Assembly: GCA_944990035.1 (NCBI GenBank)
Contig: CALYLX010000088.1
Location: forward strand, 1-64,000
DNA length: 64,000 nt
Direction of reading: 5' to 3'
From: Clitopilus passeckerianus
Lineage: Eukaryota > Basidiomycota > Agaricomycetes > Agaricales > Entolomataceae
Shown: in pieces, positions 46,820 to 59,332 of the stretch
How positions within the stretch are numbered: position 1 is the stretch's first letter
Layout of the letters: every line of letters begins with the position of its first letter
Notes under the pieces: generated by a model
What the model was told of the DNA's origin: nothing
Seen by the model: only the letters and a program-made list of their open reading frames with translations
Database searches by the model: none
Translations under genes and position numbers: made by a program

Positions 46820-48756
46820 ATGCCATCACTCCCTCTCTTAGACTCACAATTCAACTTCTATCCGACACTAGGCGTTGTTGGCATTATTGCACCCATTTTC
46901 TATGTCGGGCTCTGTCGCTCACTTCGCTGGAGAAGATACAACGCTCTTCACAAGCAATACGGGCACAGATGGGATCCTTCGAAAAACGCCATGAAAACTG
47001 GTCAGAAGCTCTCACTGGAAGAAGCCCAGGAGATTCTTCAGGTTGCCATCTTGTACGATATGCCTACTCTGATGGACTATTCGAATGCCTTCGCGTTGTT
47101 CAGGACCTATGCGATCGTACGTTCGTTCCAAGGCCCATGTATTCACGCTTTGACACTTCGTTGGAGCACAGCCGTCGATTTCTACCCTCCTCGTTCAGAC
47201 AAAGCAGTTAGGTGGAGCAGATATGGTTGCGAAAAGATACCTCGACGTATGTCGAAGAATTGTTTTCCATTTTGTCTTCGTTTGCTGATTAGTTCCAATG
47301 ATTGCTGCTCTAGACACAACTCTTGTTCGGTATGTCGAGTCAAACGTTCCTATCTATTCAGCTTATTGACGACATTCCTGGTCCAGCTACATGGGTTACC
47401 TGTCCAATATCCGGTTTCTTCCCATCTTACAAGCCAAAGGACAGCCGAGCTCCTGACCCGAGGTCGATGATCGCATTAGCAAGAACGAACTGGCTGCACT
47501 CAAAGTACAAGATTGTAAGTAATAATAATCCCACTTCAGTCAATGTTCGTTGGTACTCAACTTCGCCACCCAGAGTAACGAAGAATATCTGTATACCCTT
47601 TCCCTAATTATAGACCAAACTCTAGTACGTTCAGTCCGATAAATACGAACCGCAGAGAAGAAAACTCACATCCCTAGACCTGGACCTCAAAGTATGGCTG
47701 GCGTGCGTTGTCTCCGCTGGAACAGCACGCCTTGTTTGTTTTCTGGGTAGAAATCGGCAAGCGTATGAATATTAAAGATATTCCGGCAACTATGGAGGAG
47801 CTGGATGCCTGGACGAAGGTATGCACTATCCTGGCCAAATCATTTCTACCTTGTTTCCTTCCCATTCTCTGTTCAAATCATGTCCGTAATCAAATATGCG
47901 CTGACCTCGTCGTCTTGTTTCTTAGGCATGGGAGGCAGAAAACATGGCTCCTGCCGAGACGAACCACCTCCTCGCAAGTCTCTCCGTAGATGAGCTTTTC
48001 TTCGGAGTTCCGGAGGCATTTGGGATCAAGAACTTCTTTCGCAGAATATCCATCTGCCTTCTCAGTGAGAATGTCCGGGTGGCTATGATGTACGTAGCCA
48101 TCCTTGATCCTCTTATTCCAGCTTCAGGCTGACGGAACCACTATCTGCAGGTATCCTCCTCAGCCAGCCTGGCTCCATGCCTTGACAAACGGGGTGCTTC
48201 TTGGCGTAGCGTTCTTCCAGCGACGGCTCTGTCTCCCAAGGAGGCAGTCCGACCCTCAATCGATTGTCAATTTGGGAGCAAATGCCCGTGCTGCTTGTCC
48301 GCTTGCTGTTCCTACTAGGTCTGTCTTTGCCTCCCGTTTACTTCTGTCATCGACTCGATCTTGCTGATGACGACCCTGTGATAGATACCCCTCCCGGCCA
48401 TGGTACCGACCCGAACCCATAGGCCTCGGGTACATCTGGCAAAAGCTTCAGGTCTGGGCAGGATTCTATACAGAGCTCCCTGGACCGCATCTGAATTCCG
48501 GTGGATATAGCTTAGTGACTCTAGTGAGTGTCGACGTTTCCCTTGCATTCTTGGCAAAATGCGTGCTCAACTAGTCCTCCCATTCAGGGTCCTTCTCGTT
48601 ATGAAAACTGTAAGCAAATTATTCTGGTACCTGAGGTCAATCCACTGAACATCCTCCGTAGCTGGTCGGGGAGAAGTTGTCAAGATGGCGGAGGACATGC
48701 AGGGTTTCCCTGTCTCGGGTGTATGGAGTGGGTTCAAAGATGGAGAGGCGAAGTAA
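46820..48756 (+). CDS. mpaB/DUF2236 oxygenase-like protein, copy 2
   Basis: ATG 46820 (MPSLPLLDSQ), TAA 48754-48756. Paralogue of the preceding gene with matching exon borders: anchor GVVGIIAPIFYVGLCRSL, WRRYNALHKQYGHRWDPSKN, LEEAQEILQVAILYDMPTLM, FALFRTYAI joined to PSISTLL, VAKRYLD, ARTNWLHSKYKI, TWTSKYGWRALSPLEQHA, WVEIGKRMNIKDIP, LFFGVPEAFG, RPWYRPEPIG and SGVWSGFKDGE. The segment after the WLHSKYKI exon begins SNEEYLYTLSLI, replacing KNDDYLYTLALF of copy 1. All exons are in frame. Function is inferred only from the DUF2236 domain; probably an ER-membrane enzyme. Both copies appear intact. Confidence 0.85.
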
Positions 48757-49441
48757 GCTGTTAAGTAGAGGTGGAGCGAGTGTGCCTGCGCGTCCTCGTC
48801 TCATCTCCGGTAAAAAATCCATAGATTCAACCAGGTTCAGTGAAGGCCTTCAATAAACCTTCGTATTTAGATGATTTAGAGCGTTCAGGCTGCTGAGACG
48901 GGCTACTCATTGGCGAATGAAGTGTATATATTGTCTGAGTTAATAACCGTATATCTCTTGAGATTTCTTCGAGCTCAGCTGGGTTTTTGACCGTGAACAT
49001 GGTGGATTAGTATGGTAGAGTTTGGTTTGCTCTCGGTTCGTCATCGTCGTTGCTGAACGGAGAAGGGGGAAAACTGGCGTATTTTAAGGAAGGGTTTGGC
49101 ACTGAACCTGGTCGCATACCAATTGGCACCCAGGAGCCTAATCGTAGGGGAGAGGGCCATGCCAAGTCGATCAAACGCCTCGCTCGATGTCTTTATTCGG
49201 TTCCAACACCTTTGCCAAACAACCACCGGCCAAAACAGCAAAACCTCCGAGTCCCATCAAAAGTTCGACAACAGGCACACGAAAGGGCCAAAAATGGCTT
49301 GGTCACTTGGAACTTCGAAGAACGTCAGCTCAGGCTGTGCGGCAGCTGCCACGAATCACCACACACACACCTCCTTCGTGATATCTCGGCCTCGAGGAGA
49401 CTCAGAATTGTATCTACACGCTTGGGATTAGGATTTTGACT
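48757..49441 (+). other. Intergenic
   Basis: 3' flank of the mpaB-like copy and promoter or leader of the zinc-finger gene. Frames at 49050-49439 run into that leader and show no motif. Confidence 0.45.
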
Positions 49442-51506
49442 ATGGACGAGGATACTTCTGCTGGACTAGCAACTGGAGTAGGAGAAGTAGTGGGCGAACA
49501 ACAAGACCTTGGGCCTACCGCTCCTAGTGCTCCTCAAAAGCCGCCAGCAGATATAGAATCAGAACTTCCACCTCCACCTCCTTTGGCTGCTACCACTACC
49601 ACTGCTACAACCTCCACACCAACACCAACAACACCATTACCTGCAATGACTGAGGACCTCTCGCCCCCTCCCGTCCCTGTCCCCGCCGCCTCTGCACCTG
49701 GAACACCCCCACCACCTTCAACTTCCGAAGTAACAGAGTCGCAAGAACTCCTAGAAGATGATCCTCTGGCTAACTCTACCACAACCGCAGAGGTCGAAGC
49801 TGAAGCTGGAAAGGTGTCAAGTCGACCGGGATCTACACCACCCCTCTCCACCCCTCTACCCGCACCTACAGCTTTACCTGCTCTCGCCGTCCCAGTCGTT
49901 CCAGCTGCATCTTCTACTTCAGCCGCAGAAGAACAGGAAGAAACCCCGCTCCAAACCCCAACACCCTCCCTCCCCTCCATACAACCTTCCAAGTCCCCAT
50001 CCGAGCCAGAGCATCACCTCCCAACCCTCACCCTCACCCTCCCACCGCCTCCTTCCACCACCGTTCCCACGACCACGAATACCACTGCTACCGCGACTCC
50101 TATGGCTCTGGACTCTGATCCGGAACCTGAGGCAGAGGTCGAGGTGCCAGAGATCCAAGTGCCAGCAGAAATCGAGCTTGAAGCGGCGCCAGAGGCGGTA
50201 GAGCTAGCGGAGGCAGGAGGAGAAGCGATGGAAATCGACGACGCCGAAGCCAGCGCGACGTGTCTCTGGGGCGACTGTGGACGTTTGTTCACAGATTTAA
50301 AGAGTTTGATTGATCATATACATAACGGTTCGTTTTCCCCCTTCCTTCTTCTCTATTCCTAAATGAAGCTCATTATGACTATTGGATATTTGATATTTGA
50401 TATTCCAGACCACGTAGGAGTGCATAAATCGAACTACACCTGCGAGTGGGCGACGTGTGCGAGGAAGGGGCTGGCGCAGACGTCGAGGTTTGCGTTGATA
50501 AGTCATATTAGAAGTCATACGGGGGAGAAGCCGTTTTTATGCGAACTTGCAGGTTCGTATTTCTATTCCTTCCTCCCTTCTCACTCTACATGTAACTAAT
50601 TGACACCCATGAACAGAATGCGACAAAGCCTTCACCCGCTCCGACGCGCTCGCCAAACATATGCGCCTGCAACACAACATGGACCCTCCCCCACCCGGGC
50701 GCGGGGGCAACCGCAAACGTAAACGCGGCCAACAAGCCACTGACGAACCTACACCTGCCCCCACTCCTGGGTCGATATCTGCGAGTGTCTCCATGTCCCG
50801 CGGTGCAGGATCCGTTTCTGGGTTTGGTGGGGGTGCAGATAGTGCTTTGAGTACGCCTGGTGGGATGGAAGGCCGGGGAGGTGGTGGAGCGGGAGTGTTT
50901 AATACCTTCAAGGTTGAGCCTGGAGGAGTCCTAGGGGAGAGGGCGGGCAGAGGGCAGATGTATGCGGGCCCCAGTGGGAGGGGGACGAATGGATATCCGC
51001 ATGCTCACCGAGCGAGGTCGTTGAGCCCTCCGATTCCGCCTATGCCTGCAGCACTTCGGCATTCGGTCTCGACACGCGAACTTGGAGGGGCGGGACGTGG
51101 AGGGGATGAAGACTCACTCGACCCACCGGCGTCATTCTTCACCGCATCTAACCTCCCGGCGCACCTCCAGCCGTATTACGACCCCATCGCGCACACCGTA
51201 CACGGGCGTCGTGTGAGCATGGCTATGTACCTCTGCATGAAGGCCAAATACCAGTACGCACTTGAAGACAGACGGATGCTGGAGGAGGAGCTGCGGGAGG
51301 CACGGGCCGTGCTGGAGAGGGAGAAAAGGGAGAAGGAGAGGGTGTTGGATGAGTTGTTGGTGGGGATGTTTGGGGAGCAGGCGGAGATGGTGGGTGTTGT
51401 TGGGGAGGTTGCGGTACCGGTGCAGGAGGGAATTGTCATGGTTGGGGGGAATCCGATGCCGGTGGTTGTGACGCAGCAGCAGAGTGTTAATGGGGTTAGG
51501 ATGTGA
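49442..51506 (+). CDS. C2H2 zinc-finger protein, Iec1-like
   Basis: Exons 49442-50327, 50409-50552 and 50617-51506; first ATG is at 49442 (MDEDTSAGLA), the TTG just upstream is not a start. A 270-residue Pro/Thr/Ser/Glu-rich low-complexity head is followed by a finger cluster with CLWGDCGRLFTDLKSLIDHI, joined by the second exon to DHVGVHKSNYTCEWATCARK, SRFALISHIRSHTGEKPF and CELAECDKAFTRSDALAKHM, then RLQHN. A coiled-coil-like block near the end (YLCMKAKYQYALEDRRMLEE, then ELREARAVLEREKREKERVL) is also typical. This finger order resembles fission-yeast Iec1, a subunit of the INO80 chromatin remodeller; the assignment is by motif only. Nuclear role inferred. Confidence 0.65.
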
Positions 51507-51794
51507 GGAGGATTGGTATAGATGTAGCTGTAGGGAGAAATTGTATTTTTGTCATTGTCATGGACTAATTATTTTGCATCTCATTGAATCTCGGACATTG
51601 ACCCGGAGGTGCGATAATCCCATTCAGGTAATTGGTGGGATGCCGTGGTGATGACGTCGTCGAGATTGATCTTGGCCGACAGAAAGTGTCACGAGTCCGT
51701 CCTTCAGAAGACTTCGATACGGGCTTGCAAGGAGTTCCGGGCTTGTTGGTTATCTTGAAGATTGGTAAGAGGAGCTTCTAGCCTATCCCCACAT
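51507..51794 (+). other. Short spacer
   Basis: 3' flank of the zinc-finger gene and promoter of the aldo/keto reductase gene. Confidence 0.5.
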
Positions 51795-51802
51795 TATATA
51801 AA
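51795..51802 (+). promoter_or_regulatory. TATA box of the aldo/keto reductase gene
   Basis: TATATAAA lies 62 bases before the ATG at 51865, with no gene between. Confidence 0.5.
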
Positions 51803-51864
51803 GGCCAACAGAACACTCGAGATACAAACCCCATCTCTCGGAACAACCTCTCGAGACTACAACC

Positions 51865-53337
51865 ATGTCCATCCCAGTCGAACCAAGAAAGCTCGGCGAC
51901 ACCTCCGTCAACCCAATCGGTTTCGGGCTAATGAACATTATGCCGATCTATGGTAACCAACAGGCTCCCGATGAGGAGAGGTTCAAGGTAAGCCGCTCAG
52001 AATCCAGGTTGCTGCAATATTGGATATGGAGCTGATGTCCTGGTTGAACTTGACAGCTTCTGGATACGGCGTATGAGCTTGGTTGCAGGATGTGGGATAC
52101 GGCTGATGTCTATGGTGATTCGGAGGATTTGATTGGGAAGTGGTGAGTACAGAGCCTGACCTTCCTTTGGCTATTACCTCTGACTCTCCCCACACAGGCT
52201 CAACAAAACAGGCCACCGCTCATCCATCTTCCTGGCCACCAAGTTCGGACTTGTACCCACTGGCGTAAGATGCGACGCAGCCTACGTCCGCGAAGCGGCA
52301 GAGAAGTCGCTCAAAAGGTTGGGCACGGACTACATCGATCTGTTATACGCTCATCGGTGCGTTCTACGCTCTCGCCTCTTGTATCGCCAACGGGTGTTGA
52401 TGGAATGTGGGTTACACCTAGGATCGATCCCAAGACTCCAATTGAAGTTACAGTTCGAGCAATGGCCGAACTTGTCAAGTACGTCCTTGCTCTTCCCCCT
52501 CCCCCTTCCCCCATAACTCACATACTCTCCAGAGAAGGCAAAGTCCGCCACATAGGCCTCTCCGAGCCCTCCGCCCGTGCCCTCCGGCGCGCACACGCTA
52601 TCCATCCCATAACCGCCATCCAAATGGAAGTCTCCCCCTTCGTCCTCGACCTCTTCGACCCAAAACCAGAGTTATTGAAGACGGTTAGGGAGTTGGGTGT
52701 GAAGGTGGTTTGTTATAGTCCGCTGGGGAGGGGATTGTGTACGGGGAGGATCGTGAGTTGTTTCTTTTGACCTGATTGGAGAAGAGAGGTGCTGATGATG
52801 GGGTTTTTTCTGATTAGCGTGCGCCTGGAGATCTAGCGGATGATGATTGGAGGAAAGGGTTACCTAAGTATGTTCTCTTTCCCTTTTTCCGCCCCTTTTC
52901 GTCACCTGCTCACCCATACCACACAGATTCCAATCCCCCTCCGCCTTCTCCAAAATCCTCACCCTCGTCGAGGCCTTAACCAAGATTGGCACCGCCCACG
53001 ACAACGCCTCAGCTAGCCAAGTCGCGCTAGCGTGGCTTCTGGCACAAGGGGAGGATTTCTTCGTTATTCCCGGGACTGCGAAGGAGAAAGTACGTCATTT
53101 CTATTTCTTCACTCTACCTTCTTTTCGTAATCTCTATCTTGATACTGATGCTAATAAATTACTGAACCCCAGTACCTCCGCGAAAACATCGCCGCCTCCA
53201 CGCTCCGCCTCACGCGAGATGAGCTGCAGGAAATCACGAACCTCGCGAGTAGTGCCGATATGGCAGATATTGGGGATAGGTACCCGCCTGGGATGTTGGA
53301 GCAGTTGTTTGTGGATAGTCCGGAGTTAGAGGATTGA
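51865..53337 (+). CDS. Aldo/keto reductase
   Basis: NADPH-dependent carbonyl reductase. ATG 51865 ([15 protein letters not shown]), TGA 53335-53337; exons start 51865-51987, 52057-52142, 52198-52356 and 52432-52478, with more to follow. The catalytic tetrad is visible: Asp in MWDTADVYG, Tyr in the same block, Lys in FLATKFG and His in [32 protein letters not shown] and [19 protein letters not shown] with VIPGTA match the barrel of the family. The order and the long yeast-type loop suggest a member of the AKR group that includes yeast and fission-yeast general reductases; the substrate is not known. About 335 residues, no frame break. Confidence 0.9.
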
Positions 53338-56300
53338 TTGTTATGGTGCTGGTTAGATAAAGGGAGAGTAGGAGGATTAGAAAGGAGTACGCTAAACAGA
53401 CTAGCGGGAGATGGTGGAGAAGATGGGGAATTACCTTAAACTTCACTTAGCTATGGAGGTACATACAGAAAGCTATCACGGAGCGATTTAGTCGCAGTGG
53501 CCGAGAATCGAATAATTTCCTTCTACCATAAGCTAAGCAAGCTTGTCATTCAGGCGTACATAGCATTGGAAGGCCAAATACACTCCGAATTACCTAGTCG
53601 ATGTGGCCTGCGTGATGGAGCACCTTAGGCACGCAGGCCTGAGAGTAATCCTGGTCGTAAGTCTCCTTGCAGCGATAGTTTGACCCGTTCCCCTCGCCCG
53701 GAAAATGCCAGAAATTGCGATCGAGAGATTGTACGAATCAAGATTCTGATGCTCGGCCGCTGTTCCAGGCGTCCAGCAACGGGGCCAAAGGATATCAGAA
53801 AGATTTATCGAATGCATATGAGAATATGGATAACTCACTATGTTACGTCATTGAGAGGTCATCACAATATCCAGACGCAAGCGAAAGAATAGGTCTGAAC
53901 CGGACCTTCGGATGCTCGCCAGCCCAGTAGATGCAGCTTGTTATCAGATGCTAACACAGAGTATCCCGTAGGTCAGATGAGAAGCCATGGCGGCGCTGGC
54001 GCAAAGTGCGTGTGGGGATGCACGTCATTGAGAGGTCAATCATGATATCTCGCTGCAGCTGGTTGGAGAAAGTGCGATCCATGGGAACGTCCATCAAGAT
54101 TGGCGTGTCTATTGAAAGCGCGAGATATGAACGTGATTATCCAGATTTCGGGGCCGAGAGAAGATAAGTCAAACCGTAAGCCCGATCCTTGCAGACACTT
54201 TCAAGACTTTCGATAAGAAAGGTGTCGGGTGGGTGAATGAACCCGGATCCTAAGTACCAGTATCCACTTTTATTTTGCCTGCAGGTTATGTAGGAAAGCG
54301 GCAAGATTGGAAAATGATTGACTCCCAGACACCTCAGTGATCAGTTATATTATTTGATTTATTGCAGTGGGATCGGGCCATTCGAGTCGTAAACCGAGGT
54401 TTACTCGTCGTTACTGCCCGATATGTTCACGGAAAATGCCAGGAATTGGGATCCCAGAAACCTTCGTACCCAACGTGCAGATGTTCACTATTCCAGGAAG
54501 TAATCCCAGGAACTTGAATGTCCCAACTGAATGGATGTCTACAAAATGAGGTGGTGAATCCAATCGGCCCTGGAGCGGAAGCAACATTAATCCCAGTGGC
54601 CCGCGCAGAGACCACCCGATTGGCTGTTCGTAGGTTATTCTAAAACTTCCTGGGATGGAGATAAGCGACCAAGACGATAGGAGAGGAAGCCAGGCAATAG
54701 CTCGTACAGCGGTGATCGACGTCATTGAGAAATCGAATGAGGTGTGTAGGCGCACAGAATGCGAAAAATTGCGATTCGTTCCTGGGAAATTTACGGTGGC
54801 ACTCTGACTGCAGTGCACGATGCATAGTGTGTTTCTCCATTCCCCTCAGAGAAAGTTGAAAGGACCGAAGTCCATCCATACGGACCGTCCATCCGGGTTG
54901 AACATCCCTCGACGTAGAGGGCAAGGAAACCAATCGAAGCCATTAGAAGAGGCCTTAGCAACTTTGCGTCTGGCCCGGAAACATATGCAACATATTGAAT
55001 TATCGTCAATATCAATGGGAAGCACCCGATTGGTTCTACAAACTTTCTTCAATTCAATGAAAAACCCCATGACTCGTAGGAGTTCGCAACCGACGATCGA
55101 CGGCGGGCGGAGATCCCCACTGAACTGCCCTTCTTCACCTGGCAACTCGTGCTGAGTTTAATAGGTAAAGAAGGGATGCATGCAGGATTAAGAACGGCTT
55201 CGATCGGCGCTCGCTGTTCTCCGACCAGCTGGAAGTTGCGGTTGCGCCTGGCAATCCCCGTTCATGACCGCACTCTGAAAGGGAAAGATCTTCAGGCGCT
55301 CGTCGTAGTGGTGATCTGTCAGAGACCCGAAAGCTAAGTTGTTCCTAGGTGCCAGCACGTCATGATGAAGATAGCCATTTTGTCGGAGGGTGAGAACAAT
55401 CTAGCAAATGTGTATGTATTCCCATTAAAATAGACAGGCCTGCCAGTATCGCCAGCATTGGGGGTACCGAGATGTACCACGGTCAAGACTCTGTTCAATG
55501 CTTGATATATGTTGCCATTGAAGGTCATGGCCCGTGACATCCACATGGTCAGCAGGTTAGATTATATTCTGGACCTGATCGTGTTCAAAACGGAAGTAAA
55601 CCTAAGCCTGCATGCCCAGCCAATCCCAACGACCAACGACATTCTGATCAAACGAAGGCGGCAGAATTCTCTCACCCCTACGTGGCCGAGATGCTTGCTC
55701 CGCTCGTTGACTAAGTTGAAGCTCGTAAGGCGAGTTTACCAAAGTCAGGTTGAGCTTTTGCGTCTTTGGCCAAAATGCTGAGTCCCAAAGGATCTGGTGT
55801 CCCACCTTGCAAGCAGGGTTTCCCTAGGTGTTTGACTGGGGCGATCGAAAATCGAACTTCGACGCGAGGGGGTCTTCAATGGCTTTGACCGTGAGATCAT
55901 GGTAGGTGCTGTAGTTATCTCCTGTGAAACCATCTGTGAAAGAAATATGCTTTGTAGATTCGGACTTGTCGGAATATGCGACGTAATCCGTAGCAGATGG
56001 TGGGACCATGCGCCGTCTAGCCGTGGTTGCAATATCTTCGTAAGCCTCAACGGGTTCCTGAAAGCAATGCCGCCATGGACAGGTTGTGCTTCCACACATT
56101 GCTCAATGCGGGCGATCTGTTCCTTGCCGTGACGAAATATGAGCGAGCCTCGGGTTTTTGATCGATATCGTTGACACCAAGCAAGAAACGTTCGTAGTTT
56201 TGGCGACATGGCGGTAAGCATAACAGGTTCCGGTGGCGTAAGGCGATATGAATGAACAAGAATGTGAAGCTCGCTAGGCTCAGATAGCACCCACTACATC

Positions 56301-57207
56301 CTATTCAAGAGCCTCTCAGAGGGCATTGCAAGCGAAACAGCCAGATAATGAGGTCTGGAATGAGGGCAAATCATGGAATAGCCAAAAGGACCAAATCCCG
56401 AGTCACCCGGAAACTGCCGGCATGCCTCTCAAGCCGTTTTCCAATTTCGAGCTTTCTCCTAGAGACGAGGCTTTTCCTAAAACGACCTGACACGATCGTT
56501 GTCGAGACAGTTTAATCCCTGTGGATCTTGAGAGATGCGTATCATATCCAAAAGTGTAGCATTCTAGGGATGGCTTCAACTGGGAACCCTCATTCCGCGA
56601 CTCACAACCCGGCATTTTCCACCTGGCGTCCCACTGAGAGCTCATAGGGTACTAAGCTCCTTGGCCTTGGACGCTCACATGGTCTATCCACAGTCCTCTC
56701 CTAGATATGCTTTGACGGAGCAAATCTCTGGAAAACCCAAGTCTTTCTATGCGAAAGCCGCCACCCGGTGTCCGATGATGTAGATTGGCAGTCACCGCTT
56801 TTGGGTAAAGACTAATGTCAAAGTCAATCCTGGACGCCTCGACTCGTTGAAATTGGTACCTGATGCCTGTCATCTTCAGGGTTAAATTATGCATGTGCCA
56901 CAAACCTCCGAACGTATATAATAGTGCAGGCGTGGATGACATGCCATGCCCCCCAAAGATTGACAGCGTGAGTTGACTTATCTGTGGATCATCACGACTA
57001 CGCCTATTCCTTGGCAGCCACATTTTACACTCTGCACGTTTCCAGGAGAATCTGCTCATGCCCCCAAGCTGGTAATTTTACTCAAGACTCACTTCTGCGC
57101 CCAAAGCCACGCTAACTCTCCTCTTCAGTTGAGTTGTTGACGATTACAGTCTCCAAGACAATCTAGATGATAACAACTTATTCCCTTAAAGGTAGAAAAT
57201 CTGAAAG
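53338..57207. other. Gene-poor block of 3.9 kb with degenerate repeats
   Basis: No complete gene recognised. Longer frames on the minus strand at 55745-56290 and 56652-57059 have protein-like composition (for example SIFGGHGMSSTPALLYTFGG) but no motif I know and are broken by stops between. Short direct repeats near 53.8-54.8 kb suggest old mobile-element debris. Confidence 0.4.
53845..54038 (+). repeat. Degenerate direct repeat units
   Basis: The 17-base string acgtcattgagaggtca occurs at 53845-53861 and again at 54022-54038; a shortened form (acgtcattgaga) is at 54719-54730. A second shared motif, ggaaaatgccag followed by a similar stretch, occurs near 53700 and 54431. The copies are diverged. 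Confidence 0.45.
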
Positions 57208-58428
57208 TTGACTTCGACGAACCCACTTGCTCACGATGCCACAGTTATCGGTCTTGTTTGTCCCATTATTACAGCGCTTGTTACCGTTGTTCGTCTCGGA
57301 GAGCGATATAGGACGGGGAGATTTGGCTATGACGACGGTTTCGCTGCTTTGTCGTTAACCATTCTTGTGGCCTTCGTCACTGCACTCCTAATACATGTTG
57401 GGGATCCCAGTGCGTACCAATTCCCACCGTCGTATGGAGTATTGCTCATCAAATACAGGCCACCTATCCCGGTTCAGCCGCTTTGCTTTGTACTACACTA
57501 TCGCTGAAGGATTCTATGGCATACTCTGGTGCGCTTAATGAGATTCGTCCCATACATACTCTAAAGGTCTTTGTAGGACTGCCAGACTCTCAATACTATT
57601 CACTATCATTCGGATTTCACCAACTGGATCTACGTTCAAACGGCTGTTATATATGGTCTCTGTCAGCTACTTCGTCATCTGGCTTGTACTTTCTGTTCAG
57701 CTATTCTGGGTTTGCGAGCCCATGCCGAACTGGAAGGTAGGATTTCTGTTCACACACCTCGAAACAAAGCCTGAGCAGTTCAAAGGATGCATCGGTTCCA
57801 CAGTGTCCGTTAGACGATCAGGTGCCGATAGCACAGCTCATTAGTGAGTCTCAGTTGTCTGGTCTTATGACCCAGTTAAACTCATTCCCCTAGGCGACGT
57901 CTATGCAGACGCAATCCTCATAGCAGCCCCCCTCAAACTGCTTTGGTCTTTTAACGGCTCTGTTGGCCAACGCAGAAGGTTGATCATAGCCTTTTCCGCC
58001 AGCACAGTAACCACTGTGACCAGTTTGGTGCACTCGTTCTATATCGTTACGAAACCTGGCACACCAGTGGTCCTCTTTACGGCAGTTATTGAGGTAGGAA
58101 CTGGGATTCGCATGTTCTTTACAATTGCCTTACCTCTCTTACACAGGTATCCTCTTCGCTCTTTGTCTGCAACCTTGCCGTCCTTTTTGGAGTCGTTTCC
58201 CGTCTTCTCGACACCTACATCCTTCGTAGTGCGGATAAGACGACGATACATTCGTCGACAACCGCATCCTCGTTTAAAACCCTGCCTGGCTTTGCGAGCA
58301 CGTTCCCGACACGGTCTAGTTGCCCTGGTCCAGGTACTCTGGATGGACCTGCGCACCTGGGGAACACGATCATCAAAATAAGTTCACACAACAGCACAAT
58401 TGTCTCCGAACTCCAATCAAAGAGCTAG
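57208..58428 (+). CDS. Fungal rhodopsin-domain membrane protein (possibly broken start)
   Basis: Seven-helix protein of the fungal rhodopsin-domain family found by the dozen in Basidiomycota. The coding part begins at TTG 57208 (TSTNPLAHDATVIGLV...) with an in-frame stop two codons upstream and no ATG in that frame until far inside. Exons ending 57409 (HVGDP, then S split) and on to TAG 58426-58428. Spliced product: TVVRLGERYRTGRFGYDDG, FSRFALYYTIAEGFYGILW, ARLSILFTIIRISPTGSTF, FVIWLVLSVQLFWVCEPMP, DVYADAILIAAPLKLLW, SSTVTTVT and a C-terminal hydrophobic run (VCNLAVLFGVVSRLL) with a polar tail. Helices carry no retinal-lysine signature, so a sensory or regulatory role is only an inference. 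An upstream exon may supply the start, or the ATG has been lost. Confidence 0.7.
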
Positions 58429-59332
58429 CTTCAGTCCCAGTGCCTTGATACTCGACCTAAGAAGCCGTATGTGATAATATTCATAATCTAAATATCTCAG
58501 AATTGTACTATAATCCTGTATTTTGTGTCGTACCATATTTCAATGCTAGTATCTAACTTAGCTTCTTCAATACCATGAACGTCCTGTTAATCCAAAGACG
58601 TGGCAGCGGCTGCGCCCTACCAGCCTCTGGGGTGTCGAGGACCACATCAAGCTCCCGTCCTTGGAAGGCCATGGGTCCTCTGAAATAGCCCTGCATGTTC
58701 GACTAGTTCTTTAAGTGGCATTCTAACGACGAGCTACTGTGTGAACCAGGTGTCGAACAATCGGAGATCAATGATCTGGCCCTTTGACGTCTTGACGTCT
58801 GGCTCTCGCCCTAACAATTTGGGCGACACAGATGCTGACCCTTCTCTACTCTTCAAACAAAACTCAACGAACGCATACGTCAACATCCGTAGTTGAAACA
58901 TTGTGTTGATGGGATAGCACATGATAATAGGACGATACTTCTTTGATGATTGCCACTCGCTCGTACACAGCTTTCGTTCGGATCTCCACTTCACTCTTAG
59001 TCGTAGAGCTTCACGATGACCCCCGTCCACCGGATAAACCACATAATCCGGCAAATCAATCCCAGCAAATTACCTCTGAAAGCAGCGCTCCCATATAGGG
59101 CTCAAGGTTCCGAGGCTGCAAGAGGGGATCAGCGTTTGCCCCAACCTTTTCACGCCATTGGAAAGCATGACCGGATGATATGGCCCCCTATCTCAGGCCT
59201 GCCATCTTGCTCTGGCGATCAACATCATCACATGGCTAATGTCGAGTTCCGTTCATCCTGGGCTCCACTATAAACCGCCTCTTGACTCCTTACCATCATC
59301 ACCATTCCTGTTACTCAAGACTGGTACTTACC
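58429..59332. other. Intergenic
   Basis: 3' flank of the rhodopsin-domain gene and promoter of the dioxygenase gene. One leftward frame is listed separately. Confidence 0.4.
58734..59054 (-). pseudogene. Unassigned open frame, gene fragment or orphan
   Basis: 106 codons, ending at 58734, with coding-like composition (SEWQSSKKYRPIIMCYP, MLTYAFVEFCLKSREGSA). It begins with TTG at 59054 and the first in-frame ATG comes about 45 codons later, so it lacks a proper start. I recognise no family. It may be the last exon of a gene whose 5' end I could not find, or a relic. Confidence 0.25.

Noticed and set aside
49534..50292. Minus-strand Gly/Val-rich frames over the Iec1-like gene
   Set aside because: Mirror images of the Pro/Thr-rich head.
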